NCBI GenBank assembly: GCA_949775045.1
Contig: OX459108.1
Span: forward strand, 5,459,961-5,523,960
Direction: 5' to 3'
Origin: Metridium senile
Lineage: Eukaryota > Cnidaria > Anthozoa > Actiniaria > Metridiidae
Length of the DNA stretch: 64,000 nucleotides
Every line of letters begins with the position of its first letter. Positions within the stretch are counted from its first letter, which is position 1. The notes under the pieces were generated by a model that saw only the letters and a program-made list of their open reading frames with translations, had not been told where the DNA came from and ran no database searches. Shown here piece after piece: positions 1-10,190 of the stretch. Both the position numbers and the translations under genes were made by a program.

Positions 1-495
1 AATTAAATACAATAATAGAAAATAAAAACCTGCTCTATAGGACGCCGAGCAATGATAATATTAATTGTTTCAAAATGAGTGACAACGTATTTGAGTTTTA
101 AAGCTTGTCAGAGACGATGCTTGTCTTATTTTTAGTGGCAAATTATTCCACAGTACCGCACCGCTATAACTGAAACTTCTCTTAAAATATTCTTTATGCG
201 GCTGCGGGACTGCTAATTTGTTTTCTGAATTTCTCAGGCTATAAGTAGAAATATCATTCCGGTTAAAACATTTGGAGTGAGATAATCTGGTCTCAGACTA
301 TTCAAAGTTTTATACATGAAAATACATTTATCAATCTTGCGCTGATGGTCTAGTTTCTTCCAATTTAATGACCGAAATAATTCATCTTTGTCTACATCAT
401 AGCCCGAGAAGGTAATGCAGCACGATTTTGGAGTTTCTGCTGCAGTGGTTGAAATGGGGTTGTATCAAGGCATTGTACACGGTTAGGAGTATTTC
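1..495. other. No gene; AT-rich dispersed-repeat-like sequence
   Basis: I find no supported gene here. The stretch at about 115-370 (a broken 'replaceable' AT-rich segment ending in a run of short clauses such as GTTTTATACATG) loosely resembles the dispersed segment at 25980-26310 in layout, and could be the 3' end of an old LINE. I cannot show homology by eye. Confidence 0.3.
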
Positions 496-1098
496 TAGCC
501 TGCGTTACATCCGGTTTATTCCCCGTAATACCCGTCTGCGAAATAACGAACATATTCGTGTTCTGAGACCCCAAGCGAATAGCAGGAAAATATATAATAG
601 ATGCTGATTGGCTGTTGACCTTTCAAATTCTAACGAGTCCTCCCATTGGTTCGATTACTCGCCTCAGTCTTTCCCGTTTGAGATCATGTATAATACACTG
701 GAACCTCGAGGTTTTCCATGAAGAACGTCGGCGACGATTGGTAGGCACTGATAATTCAGTGACTTACCTGTAAGTAAATTGACAAACACATCTCCTTTCT
801 CAAAGAAGGCTTTAACGGTTTTTTTCTGTTCCGGCAATAAACTGTCGACTTCAAACACATTTGATGCAACGCGGAAACATTCATTCCACACGCTTTCACT
901 ATAAATATTATTTTCGTTCGACGCCATGTTAGATTTGTAAACTGGAAAGACTGAGGCGAGTAATCGAACCAATGGGAGGACTCGTTAGAATTTGAAAGGT
1001 CAACAGCCAATCAGCATCTATTATATATTTTCCTGCTATTCGCTGGGGGTCTCAGAACACGAATATGTTCGTTATTTCGCAGACGGTTATTACGGGGA
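496..1098. mobile_element. Fold-back (long-TIR) element carrying a RecQ-helicase gene fragment
   Basis: About 150 bp at 519-676 is repeated in inverted orientation at 947-1098. Shared blocks include CGTCTGCGAAATAACGAAC, the GATGCTGATTGGCTGTTGACC block and the CGAGTAATCGAACCAATGGG block. The left arm may begin further out, at 496, with TAGCCTGCGTTACA. Those are the same 14 bases that open the MULE-like element at 62570. The right end is unclear: TTA flanks both inner boundaries (516-518 and 1099-1101), but no long target duplication is visible. The loop carries the RecQ-like fragment on the minus strand. I infer a non-autonomous DNA transposon that captured part of a helicase gene. Confidence 0.7.
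676..927 (-). pseudogene. RecQ-like DNA helicase N-terminal fragment
   Basis: The minus strand reads from an ATG at 927 into a protein of about 80 residues. It has the RecQ-type block LLPEQKKTVKAFFEKGDVFV, followed by a helicase motif I region reading NLLTGKSLNYQ. Active RecQ proteins read roughly LPTGxGKSxxYQ at this point, so two residues of the Walker A loop appear to be deleted. The reading frame then runs into the inverted-repeat arm. It is therefore a truncated, presumably inactive capture or first exon between the two TIR arms. A second, independent RecQ-like fragment sits at 62666-62881. Confidence 0.55.
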
Positions 1099-1129
1099 AT
1101 TACCTAATGCGTTTTGTTGCACTTATTCC

Positions 1130-1208
1130 AGAGGCAATTTGTTTAGATATCATAGAGGCAATTTGTTTAGATATCATAGAGGCAATTTGTTTAGATATCA
1201 TAGATATA
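1130..1208. repeat. Three tandem copies of a 24-bp unit
   Basis: The unit AGAGGCAATTTGTTTAGATATCAT is repeated three times in a row immediately outside the fold-back element, with no visible divergence. It is shown here as positions rather than joined copies. Likely slippage. No coding role is supported, although the run stays open in one frame. Confidence 0.9.
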
Positions 1209-1274
1209 TGGTTCTACCAAGTAAGTAGTAAATGGTGACATTTATTCAGTTTTTTAACCAACTTTAAATAAATC

Positions 1275-1355
1275 CCTCGAGTAAGCGCCGCCTTCGGATA
1301 AGCGCTTATTTGATGCGCGAAAAATGTAATAAGCGGTGTAGTGCTTATTCGAGTA
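1275..1355. repeat. Small hairpin repeat (MITE-like)
   Basis: CTCGAGTAAGCGC at about 1276 is mirrored by GTGCTTATTCGAG ending at 1353, with an internal GCGCTTATT. This looks like a short palindromic MITE or fragment. Nothing coding is seen from 1210 to 2430, which otherwise holds AT-rich sequence and a poly-C run at 1807-1820. Confidence 0.45.
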
Positions 1356-2435
1356 TAAAATACGGTATTCAAAGTACATCGGGCTAACTGGGCCATGGGA
1401 CTAGCAGGGAAGCATCATGTTTACAGTTTTGTATCAAAAACGCCGCTAAACCCTTTTTGAGTTGATATTATAATATAGCTTAGATAGTACGTAAGCTCTG
1501 ATTGGTTGATTCACTCAAAAAATGAATCGCTTTCAGCTCGTGAATCAATATCTGGTAAATGAAAACTTAAAATGAAACGCCCTGGTGTCAATTAAAAATC
1601 AACAAGATATGTTTATTAGATGTAACCCTAAAATAATGAAAACACAACTTACTACTATTGCAACCCAATTGCAAGCAGATAAGTGTCCCACAATTATCTA
1701 AAATATTATCCTTTGTTAAAAGTGGACAACCAAGCTCAGTATGGGACTATGTGATTTTTAACTGGGATTTGGTCCAATTATAAACTGGGAAATGGGATTC
1801 GGATCCCCCCCCCCCCCCCTTTCAGGATCCTCACTATAGTTGTAAACATAATGATTAATGACAAATTAATTTGCGACTTGACAGTATATGCTTTTGCTAA
1901 CAGCTATGTTCTTATGTCGTGGGGTATGGAAAATGTCAAATGTTTACATACAGATTGTATTTCACAGTGCATTTTAAAATACAATACATTAATATAGCTA
2001 GTGTGTATTACTATACTAATCTACACTTTATATAAAACGTTGTATAAAATGTTGGGAGACGGTGAAGGGTACGTATAGGTAGCTGCGAAGGGGAGGGAAA
2101 GGGAGTTAGAAGAAGAAAAAAACAGTAAGTTGACAACACAGCAAAAATATCGATCATCGGATCGAAAATCCTGAATTTACATATGTTGATATCAAGAATT
2201 GTTAAAATTTTATGCCGTCCGCCGTGAGCCAAAAAAAAAAAAATTGCATTACTTAAAAAAAAAGTATCAGCCAACAAAAAAAAAAACAAATCCTGCACAG
2301 TACAGCCTCGAGGGAAAAATACCAAAAAATTGAACCACCCACAACCCCTCAAATATCTAATGGTCCGTTCTCAAACACATGAATACTTAGCCTATATCTA
2401 GATCGCATACAAATTTAAATTAATTACGTTAATTA

Positions 2436-2436
<1 letters not shown>

Positions 2437-2488
<52 letters not shown>
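2437..2488. repeat. (TTAC)13 microsatellite
   Basis: Thirteen uninterrupted TTAC units. Confidence 0.97.
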
Positions 2489-2489
<1 letters not shown>

Positions 2490-2724
2490 TATTTATTATC
2501 ATTATTCGTCTATAGGTACTCTATCTTCACTATCTTTGTTATCATCATTTAAATCTGCTCTTTTTAGCGACATTCTACCGCTAAATGAGTTTATCATAGG
2601 CTCATTTTTCTTTGAAAAATGTCCGAAACGAAGACAGCTCGTCCGCTGAGGTTGTGGTTACCGCTGTTATTCTTGAAGATAGCAGTTGTTCAGTGTGTAA
2701 GAGTGTGGCCGTCATAAACTGGCA

Positions 2725-2812
2725 CTAAAAAGTCGCTAAAAAGTCGCTAAAAAAACGTCGTTAAAAACTCGCTAAAAAAGTCGCTATAAAAAGTCGCTAA
2801 AAAAGTGGCTAT
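2725..2812. repeat. Degenerate AAAAAGTCGCT array
   Basis: Six to seven imperfect copies of an 11-14-bp unit built on AAAAGTCGCTA. No gene is visible in the surrounding 2500-3000. Confidence 0.8.
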
Positions 2813-3002
2813 ATGTTGAAAAAGTAGATGGCACTTCAGAGCCACCGTACACAACTAATAGCCACGCTTCTCTCAGCTTTCTGATATTTATTGTTTTATT
2901 TAAAAAATGAATCAGATAGTTGTTTTTGTAGTATATATTTGTTCCATTGACTTCTGCATATGTGTAACAATTTGAGAATGATAAGACAGTCAAATCAGCA
3001 TT

Positions 3003-3137
3003 GTAGTCCAGTCAATCTACGGATTTTATTGGGTCCAGTCCAAACAAATTGCAATATAATATTTCTCACTGTAATTATGTTAGGATAGGTGTCCTAAACA
3101 ACATACTAAAAATCCCAAAAATCCCTTCGGTGGAACA
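3003..3137 (+). repeat. Dispersed repeat, copy 1 (inverted partner at 9745)
   Basis: This segment, including AGGATAGGTGTCCTAAACAA and CCTTCGGTGGAACA, recurs in reverse complement at 9745-9872 with roughly 85-90% identity by eye. It is followed by a satellite-like run (3144-3310). Confidence 0.8.
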
Positions 3138-3143
3138 TCTGTT

Positions 3144-3310
3144 ACGCCACAAAACGTAATAACTCGCACAAAATGTAAGACTGATACAGAATGTAATACA
3201 AAATGACACAAAATGTAATAACGACGCAAAATGTAATACAAACTGACACAAAATGTAATAACTTTATTAACGCAAAATGTAATACAATTTGACACAAAAT
3301 ATAATAACCT
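3144..3310. repeat. ACAAAATGTAATA short tandem repeat array
   Basis: About eight to nine imperfect copies of a motif around CGCAAAATGTAATAC / GACACAAAATGTAATAAC. The open frame seen through it on the minus strand is a by-product of the repeat. Confidence 0.85.
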
Positions 3311-3421
3311 TGCTCAGTGCCTTCAGAACAAAACTAAACTGCGTGATCATCCCTTATGTCATCTCTAAAACATATCTTACGTAATTTATGGCGTACAAAC
3401 AGAATAGACCTCTTTACCTTC

Positions 3422-3587
3422 TGTCATGTATTGGGCTACCTGTGTAGTCACATGGAATGTTATGTATTGGGCTACCTGTGTAGTTACGTGGTCCAACTTG
3501 GGGAGTAAAAGAAGTGAAGCGAGAGCGTGTAGTAGGTTGTGTTTTTACTCGTATATTTCGACGGCCTTAGTGGCCCAAAACTCTACA
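3422..3587 (+). repeat. 5' LTR
   Basis: TG...CA, 166 bp. The first part contains an internal direct duplication of about 36 bp: ATGTATTGGGCTACCTGTGT occurs at about 3426 and again at about 3462. The pattern is the same in the 3' LTR. No stop codon interrupts the gag frame in the LTR, so the open frame extends upstream to 3426, but that part is not expected to be translated. Confidence 0.96.
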
Positions 3588-3599
3588 TTGGCGACGAGG

Positions 3600-6500
3600 A
3601 TGGACCTGAAAAGTCATCTTCCAGTTTTTGACCTCTCAGGACCGGCTTCTAAGGTTTCTGAGCGCTGGAGAAAGTGGAAAAGGGCGTTCGAATATTACGC
3701 CGAAGGTCAAAGTATAACGAATGCCAAGAAGAAAACCGCTCAATTACTACATTATGCTGGAATGGACCTCCAAGATTTGTTCGAAGATCTTCCAGACCCT
3801 GGACCGATCCCAGACAGTGATGATGATTATAAGAAAGCTATAAGAAAGCTGGATAATCGTTTTAAAGCCGAGGATAACTTTCCCTACGAGAGACACGTGT
3901 TTCGTCAAATGGTGTTCTTTGAAGGCGAAACGGCTGACCAGTTTGTAACAAGACTTCGAAAGCAAGCAAGACATTGTAATTTTGAAGGCACTCTTGAGGA
4001 TAATTTACGTGATCAACTCATAGAGCGAGTGAAAGACCTGGAACTGAAAAAACGTTTACTAGCAACTAACAACATCACCTTAGAGTTAGCTCTCGTCAAG
4101 ACACGAGCATGGGAGAATGCTAACCTTCAAGTTAAGGATATGTCCGGCGGTATTTCGAAGGAAACCGTCAATTCTGTGAAAGAAAAAAGGAAACTCAACT
4201 GTTATAACTGTGGAAAAGAAGGACATTTTGCGAAAGACCAAAGTTGCCCGGCCAGGAAAAGGAAATGTGCGAAATGTTCTAAAACGGGACACTTTGCAGT
4301 TTGCTGTAGAAGTGGAAGAGAAGAAACTAGCAAAGAATCGGGACAGTCTGGACGGAGAGGACGTGGTCGTGGCCGTCAGAGACGTGGTTCATCAAATGTG
4401 GTTGCTGATAAAGGAAATTCAAGTGATAATAACTTCGCATTTAGCGTTGCGGGACAAGAAACTGGGGTGAATTCTGTTCTGAACGAGCCATTGGTACCTG
4501 TGAGTATAAATGGAATTGTTAAACCTGTCCTAATAGACTCTGGCTCGGTAAGTAACCTGATTAATGTTAAAGAATATAAAGAGTTACAAGCGCAAGGTCT
4601 GAATGCTAGTTTGTCAAAGTGTGATAAAAAACTGTTTGCCTACGGAGGAAAGCAGCTCACAGTGATTGGCCAATTTACAGCAGAATTGAAGATCAATGAT
4701 AAGTATATCCAGTCTGAATTTGTTGTAACTGACAAAGGACGGTGCCTGTTAGGGCATTCTTCATCTGTTCAATTGGAAATTTTGAAAATTGGGTTTACAC
4801 GTGCAACTAGTATTGAGACTGATGACATTGAGTCATTTTTGCAAGCAAAATATCCTAAAGTATTCACAGGGATTGGGAAACTAACTGATTACAAGCTTAA
4901 GTTATACGTTGATGCAAGCGTAGCACCAGTCGCACAAAAGCCGAGACGGGTTCCCTTTGCGCTCCGTGACAAGGTTACTGCTAAAGTACAGGATTTGATC
5001 GACAAAGATATTGTGGAGAGGGTAGAGGGGCCCACTTCCTGGGTTAGTCCCATTGTTGTTGCGCCTAAGCCATCAGGAGATATACGCCTATGTGTAGATA
5101 TGCGCCGTGCTAACGAAGCAATTATTAGAGAAAGAATTCCTATTCCTACTGTAGACGAAGTACTAGAGAATTGCAATGGAGGAACAGTATTTTCTAAACT
5201 TGATCTTCGTTTAGGGTTTCACCAGGTAGAGTTGGATGAAGAGTCGCGAGACATTACAACTTTTGCCACCCACGATGGATTGTTCCGGTACAAGAGGTTA
5301 ATGTTTGGAGTTAGCTCAGCACCTGAAAAGTACCAACACATTGTCAGGCAAGTCATAGCCGGGATCAACGGTGTCCAAAATATTGCTGATGACTTGGTAG
5401 TGTACGGCAAAGATCGCCAGGATCATGACAAGAACCTAGAAGATGTGATCAAGCGGCTTGAAGAAAGGAACCTGACCCTAAACTTGGAGAAATGTTCGTT
5501 TAAAATGGACAAGGTTGAGTTCATGGGCCTATTATTGTCCAAATATGGGATTGGACCAACTGAAAAGAGAGTCAAGGCTGTTCTGGAGGCAACTCCACCC
5601 ACATCTGCTCTTGAAGTACGTAGCTTCTTAGGTATGGTTGGTTTCAGCTCACGCTTTATACCTAACTTCTCTACGATTTCCGAGCCACTGCGAATATTGA
5701 CAAGACAAAGCACGCTTTTCAAATGGGGTACTGAACAGCAGAACGCTTTTGTGGAATTAAAGAAAGCACTGGCCACTGCCCCAGTGTTGGCTTACTACGA
5801 CAAAGATGCTCACACCAGTGTAGTTACAGATGCAAGTCCCGTCGGATTAGGGGCTGTGCTTATCCAAGAAAAGGACGGTGTAAGTAAGGTAGTGTGTTAT
5901 GCAAGTCGCAGTCTTAGTGATGTAGAACGACGTTACAGCCAGACGGAAAAGGAAGCACTCGGGATTGTCTGGGGATGCGAAAGGTTTGATTTATATCTTC
6001 AAGGTCTGGAAACCTTTGATCTAATCACAGATCACGAACCGTTGAAGGTGATATACTCCAGTAGGTCCAAGCCCTCAGCTCGTATTGAACGATGGGTTTT
6101 GCGCCTGCAACCCTACCACTACAGAGTCCGCTGCATCAGGTCTAAGGAGAATATAGCCGATGCTCTCTCGAGGCTTACAGAACAGAAACCTGGCAACCAG
6201 CACAAATCTGATGACGAGTATGTTCGGGCAGTTGCCCTGCAGTCAGTACCTGCTGCAATGAGTGTCCAGGAAATAGAGAAAACGTCTGCAGAAGACGAAG
6301 AGCTACGAAAAGTCAAGGACTGCTTAGTAAGTGGAAAATGGGAGGACTGCCCAAAGAAATATTTGCCTGTTAGAAATGAACTGACATACATTGGACATGT
6401 CATCTTGCGTGGGACAAGAATTGTGGTACCGACAGCGTTGAGAAAGAGAGTTACCGAGCTTGCCCATGAAGGCCATCAAGGGATTGTTAAGACGAAGGAA

Positions 6501-7604
6501 AGGTTACGGACCAAGGTGTGGTGGCCAGGCATCGACCGGGATGCAGAAAGGAAGTGTCGTGAGTGTTATGGGTGCCAAGTCGTCGTTAGAGAGTGCAGAC
6601 CGCCACCTGTAAAAGCCTCAAAGATATCTGACAGGCCTTGGCAAGACCTAGCTCTTGACTTAATGGGTCCAATGCCTACTGGTGAACATTTGATAGTACT
6701 AGTTGACTACTACAGCAGATGGATGGAAGTCGACATAACACGTTCTACCAACTCAGAGAAGATTGTAAAGGTATTAGATGTTCATTTTGCTAGGTACGGA
6801 GTGCCCAAGTCCCTGCGAACAGACAACGCGCCAAATCTTGTGTCTGCAGAGATAGAGAAGTATCTGGCCGAGATGGGAGTGGAGCACAAGCTGACAACGC
6901 CGCTATGGCCCAGAGCGAATGGGGAAGTCGAGCGACAAAACAAGACACTTTTGAAAGCGATGAGAGCTGCTCACGCAGAAAACCAAAACTGGCGAACTGA
7001 GTTGAACAAGTTCTTACTGGCATATCGATCGACCCCTCACACAACAACTGGAAAGAGCCCATCAGAACTGCTATTTGGCAGAAATCTAAGCACGAAGTTA
7101 CCCGATATTGGAGAAAGAGGTGAAGAAATCGACTACAGAGAACAACAAGTAAGAGATCATGATGCGGAAAAGAAGCAATCTTCCGCTGATTATGCGGACA
7201 AGAAAAGTCATGCAGTGGAGAAAAATCTGAAGACAGGAGACCTAGTGCTGCTTGAGAAGAGAAGAGAAAACAAGCTGTCCCCTGCCTATGAAAGTGAGCC
7301 TTATAAGGTTGAAGCACGTTACGGAGACCAGATTCTTATTGAGTCCCCACAAGGGGTGAGATACAAACGGAACATCAAACATGTGAAACAATTTGTCCAA
7401 CCTAGCTTTGACGAAATCCCAGAGAGACCAGTTGAGCTAAGCCAGCCCAACCCTGAGGTAACAGTACCACCTCTCGCAGAGACAAGTGCGGGAGCAGATT
7501 CTACAGTGATGCCTGAAAGTGCAGAGATGCCTGAAAGCGCAGAGATGCCTACTCTTAGAAGATCTACAAGGACTTCAAAGCCACCAGAAAGATATAAGGA
7601 TTAG
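3600..7604 (+). CDS. Gag-Pol polyprotein of Ty3/Gypsy element
   Basis: Single ORF of 1,334 aa from the ATG at 3600, which lies within 13 bp of the LTR end and overlaps the primer-binding region. I chose this ATG because the upstream open frame is LTR. Order of domains: Gag capsid-like region; two CCHC zinc knuckles from residue 201 (CYNCGKEGHF and CAKCSKTGHF); aspartic protease with DSG at residue 313; reverse transcriptase with KLDLRLGFHQVEL near residue 534 and the catalytic box reading IADDLVVYG near residue 595, so alanine replaces the usual Y/F of xxDD; RNase H (TDASPVGLGAVL, about residue 743); integrase with an HHCC zinc domain (about residues 955-990) and a D,D,E core (ALDLMGP, RTDNAPN, NGEVERQ). 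Gag and Pol are in one frame with no frameshift. The C-terminus has a short MPESAE duplication. There is no obvious chromodomain. Confidence 0.96.
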   Translation: MDLKSHLPVFDLSGPASKVSERWRKWKRAFEYYAEGQSITNAKKKTAQLLHYAGMDLQDLFEDLPDPGPIPDSDDDYKKAIRKLDNRFKAEDNFPYERHVFRQMVFFEGETADQFVTRLRKQARHCNFEGTLEDNLRDQLIERVKDLELKKRLLATNNITLELALVKTRAWENANLQVKDMSGGISKETVNSVKEKRKLNCYNCGKEGHFAKDQSCPARKRKCAKCSKTGHFAVCCRSGREETSKESGQSGRRGRGRGRQRRGSSNVVADKGNSSDNNFAFSVAGQETGVNSVLNEPLVPVSINGIVKPVLIDSGSVSNLINVKEYKELQAQGLNASLSKCDKKLFAYGGKQLTVIGQFTAELKINDKYIQSEFVVTDKGRCLLGHSSSVQLEILKIGFTRATSIETDDIESFLQAKYPKVFTGIGKLTDYKLKLYVDASVAPVAQKPRRVPFALRDKVTAKVQDLIDKDIVERVEGPTSWVSPIVVAPKPSGDIRLCVDMRRANEAIIRERIPIPTVDEVLENCNGGTVFSKLDLRLGFHQVELDEESRDITTFATHDGLFRYKRLMFGVSSAPEKYQHIVRQVIAGINGVQNIADDLVVYGKDRQDHDKNLEDVIKRLEERNLTLNLEKCSFKMDKVEFMGLLLSKYGIGPTEKRVKAVLEATPPTSALEVRSFLGMVGFSSRFIPNFSTISEPLRILTRQSTLFKWGTEQQNAFVELKKALATAPVLAYYDKDAHTSVVTDASPVGLGAVLIQEKDGVSKVVCYASRSLSDVERRYSQTEKEALGIVWGCERFDLYLQGLETFDLITDHEPLKVIYSSRSKPSARIERWVLRLQPYHYRVRCIRSKENIADALSRLTEQKPGNQHKSDDEYVRAVALQSVPAAMSVQEIEKTSAEDEELRKVKDCLVSGKWEDCPKKYLPVRNELTYIGHVILRGTRIVVPTALRKRVTELAHEGHQGIVKTKERLRTKVWWPGIDRDAERKCRECYGCQVVVRECRPPPVKASKISDRPWQDLALDLMGPMPTGEHLIVLVDYYSRWMEVDITRSTNSEKIVKVLDVHFARYGVPKSLRTDNAPNLVSAEIEKYLAEMGVEHKLTTPLWPRANGEVERQNKTLLKAMRAAHAENQNWRTELNKFLLAYRSTPHTTTGKSPSELLFGRNLSTKLPDIGERGEEIDYREQQVRDHDAEKKQSSADYADKKSHAVEKNLKTGDLVLLEKRRENKLSPAYESEPYKVEARYGDQILIESPQGVRYKRNIKHVKQFVQPSFDEIPERPVELSQPNPEVTVPPLAETSAGADSTVMPESAEMPESAEMPTLRRSTRTSKPPERYKD

Positions 7605-7775
7605 ACATTTGATTGAACACTCACAGATATAAGGATTAGACATTTGATTTAACACTCATAGATATAAGGATTAGACATTTGACATTTGATTGAACACTCA
7701 TAGATAGACGGATTAGACATTTGATTGAACACTCGTAGATATAAGAATTGGACAATGATCGTTTAATTGAACACT
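7591..7775 (+). repeat. 35-bp tandem repeat over the stop codon and 3' UTR of the retrotransposon
   Basis: About four and a half copies of a unit around AGATATAAGGATTAGACATT, the first of which contains the Gag-Pol stop codon. One copy has an extra seven-base ACATTTG duplication. The array lies between the ORF and the polypurine tract. Confidence 0.85.
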
Positions 7776-7852
7776 CAAGGACTACTTGTTAATGTTTTTG
7801 TTAATGTGGTTTTTGTAATTACCAAAGTTCCATTTGTAAAGAAGGGGAGGAA

Positions 7853-8018
7853 TGTCATGTATTGGGCTACCTGTGTAGTCACATGGAATGTTATGTATTG
7901 GGCTACCTGTGTAGTCACGTGGTCCAACTTGGGGAGTAAAAGAAGTGAAGCGAGAGCGTGTAGTAGGTTGTGTTTTTACTCGTATATTTCGACGGCCTTA
8001 GTGGCCCAAAACTCTACA
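7853..8018 (+). repeat. 3' LTR
   Basis: 166 bp, TG...CA, one difference from the 5' LTR by eye, preceded by the purine tract at 7838-7852 and followed by the CCTTC duplication. Confidence 0.96.
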
Positions 8019-8329
8019 CCTTCCTTGTTTGTTGTCCCATTTCAGATCACGTGATGCTACGTACCCTTGGAAATTGTTTCTTTCACATATTTTTTTTTTT
8101 TTTTTTCACATATAAATGATATAACACATTCATCATAAAAGAACAATTCTCAAGGGAATGGCACGTGGTCTGAAATGGGCAATTTGTAGAAGTAGGTAAA
8201 GAGGTAAATTTAATTCGAGGTAAGAAAATCTCGAAAAATATGCCGAAGAGCATATTTTATTTCCGAAATAAATAAATAAATAAAAAATAAATAAATAAAT
8301 AGTTTATTAAAATTATTTGCAGCCCGAAA

Positions 8330-9226
8330 GCTGAATTACATTATTATGTTATTTACAATTTTAAGAATGATTAAGAAAATATTTACAATACAATATAATA
8401 ATTATTATTGGACAAATTTATAAAATACATGAATATAATAATAAAAAAAATAGTTATGGTATGCACGGAAAACGAATAAAGAAAAGTCATCACTGGCCAT
8501 TTTAGGTAAAACTAACTGATCGAAAATCAGCCATACATGGCCAGGATGAACGAATTTGTGTTCGTTTTGCGCGCACCGGTGGAACTTCATATTTACGGTT
8601 GTTTCGTAAATTATATTTGTTAACATACCTTGATGGTAAAAGATTATTAAGTTTGTGATTTTCATTATTTTCAATTGAATTAAAAAACGATTTACATAAA
8701 CAGTTATGATGGTCCTCTATCCCTGTAAGTCCCAGTCTTTCAGTCCCACTATTATAATCACAGTCAGGTAAAATAATAGAGATAGCTCTCTTCTCTATAC
8801 GTTTAAGTTCATTTTTTAGATAACATGGTAGGGAATTATAAAAACTTACTATCCCATACTAATCAACAACTGATCTTATGCAAGTTACTTAAAATAGACA
8901 CAGATCTTTTGGAGGAACTTGAGCATGTTTAAGCTGGATTAGAAAATACATTCTCTTATTGACTTTTTAATTACTATACACTATCGATGCGGTCCTTCCA
9001 TGACAAATCGCTACTTATAGTAATACCCAATAACTTAGTTGATTTAACTACACCTAATTCTCTGCCCTCTACGATTAACGGGTCGAACATAGTTGGGTCT
9101 TTTGAAAAACTAATTCTGAGTTCTTTACACTTATCGGAGGTCAATTGGACTCTGTTAAGATGCGACCAGTTACTAACACTATCAACCGATAGCTTGTGCA
9201 TTGCTAATATAAATTTTGACGTCTGA
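8330..9226 (-). pseudogene. 3' end of a CR1/L2-like non-LTR retrotransposon (reverse transcriptase C-terminus)
   Basis: Read on the minus strand from 9226, the translation contains the thumb-region pattern of LINE reverse transcriptases: HLNRVQLTSDKCKELRISF, then KLLGITISSDLSWKDRID. After frame breaks come QLKHAQVPPKDL, VDYGIVSFYNSLPCYLKNEL and KRAISIILPDC. Stop codons and shifts interrupt it, and the catalytic FADD region is absent, so this is a 5'-truncated dead copy. An AT-rich (TAAA)n tract at about 8265-8300 lies downstream of its 3' end, as LINE tails often do. Confidence 0.75.
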
Positions 9227-9229
9227 AGG

Positions 9230-9744
9230 TTTTAAGCTGTAATTGGCTGAAAATTATTATTTAAATACCCTGGTCACCAGAGGCTTGCCTAACTTTCTCC
9301 CTGACGCGTATTTTGAGCGGACGTCGACGGGACCTAAAACGGCAAACTTGCTAAACCGAGAAAAAGACTATAGTGAAGCGGGTATAAATACTTCACACAT
9401 CACGAATAAACATTTTTGTTCTGAATTCACAACAAAACAAAACTCTAATAGTGATTTTTATCTTCACTTTTCTAGTGAAATTCCTTCAGAAATTTTTTTG
9501 GAAATTTTAAGATGCGGGATTCCTGTGGTGAGAAGTATTCTATATATTGATTTTTATCATGTTACTTCAACGAATTTGATTGGAAATTGAAAATATCTGT
9601 ACAGAAATACTATTCTATCATAATATAATGGAAAATTTTTTTTTTTTTTTTTCATATTTGACAAAATTTAACAGCTTGGTCAATTTTTTTTCCAATTGTG
9701 GGATCCCTGTGGTGAAATGATGAAATCTTAAATTCAATTTTTGA
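9230..9744. other. No supported gene; repeat-derived sequence
   Basis: A 115-codon open frame lies at 9243-9590, but it has no recognisable domain, and its first part (CCAGAGGCTTGCC...) looks like dispersed repeat. Two similar ATCCCTGTGGTGA / ATTCCTGTGGTGA motifs occur at about 9520 and 9702. Confidence 0.5.
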
Positions 9745-9872
9745 GGATTAGTGTTCCACCGAAGGAATTTTTAGTACGTTGTTTAGGACACCTATCCTAA
9801 CATAATTACAGTGAGAAAAATTCTATTGCAATTTGTTAGGACACAAACCACAGATTGACTGGACTATTGGCC
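9745..9872 (-). repeat. Dispersed repeat, copy 2 (inverted relative to 3003-3137)
   Basis: Reverse complement of the 3003-3137 segment, sharing TTCCACCGAAGG, TTGTTTAGGACACCTATCCT and CAGATTGACTGGAC blocks. Confidence 0.8.
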
Positions 9873-10190
9873 CAGCATACAAATGAAACACGGGACACTC
9901 CGATACAATGGCAAGACACCAAATTTGTCAGCAAAGAACAAAGATGGAACCACAGAAAGTGGTTAGAAGAGTGTGAAATTGCCAAAAGGAAGAACGTTAT
10001 ATTTTTAAAATATTAACGTTATTTAACGTTATATTCATTAAAATAGAGACAGCGGTAGAACTCTACCTGGGAACTACATTAACATAATTGTTTTTTCTTG
10101 CGACTTGTGACGATCTTTCATTCCTCTATCTGAAGATGGCCGCGAAGGCCGAAAGCTTAGGAGAAGTTTTTACTATTATTAATCGAAATC
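9870..10190 (+). mobile_element. Penelope-like element 3' remnant with hammerhead-like motif
   Basis: One frame reads HTNETRDTPIQWQDTKFVS followed by EQRWNHRKWLEECEIAKRKN. This resembles the tail of the GIY-YIG endonuclease region of Penelope-like elements, where H...TGHxxxW is followed by a basic helix. About 110 bp downstream, at 10128-10153, is CTGAAGATGGCC-GCGAA-GGCCGAAAGC. This matches a hammerhead core (CUGANGA, stem II, GAAA) of the kind known at the ends of Penelope-like elements. The same order (endonuclease tail, then core) is seen at 34260-34790. It is degenerate and dead. Confidence 0.5.

Larger units (their letters stand above)
3422..8018 (+). mobile_element. Full-length Ty3/Gypsy LTR retrotransposon (4,597 bp)
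   Basis: Two 166-bp LTRs begin TG and end CA. They are flanked by the 5-bp duplication CCTTC (3417-3421 and 8019-8023). A primer-binding-like TTGGCGACGAGG starts directly after the 5' LTR, and a purine tract (AAGAAGGGGAGGAA) sits directly before the 3' LTR. The LTRs differ at one position that I can see (T versus C in the GTAGTYACGTGG block), so the insertion is recent. One long ORF encodes Gag and Pol. I see no env gene. Structurally it looks complete and potentially competent. Confidence 0.97.

Noticed and set aside
2011..2352. 113-codon Phe-rich minus-strand ORF
   Set aside because: Arises from poly-A/poly-T stretches. Low complexity, no homology recognised.
9243..9590. 115-codon ORF
   Set aside because: No domain, no splice context and repeat-like composition at its start. 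Probably fortuitous.
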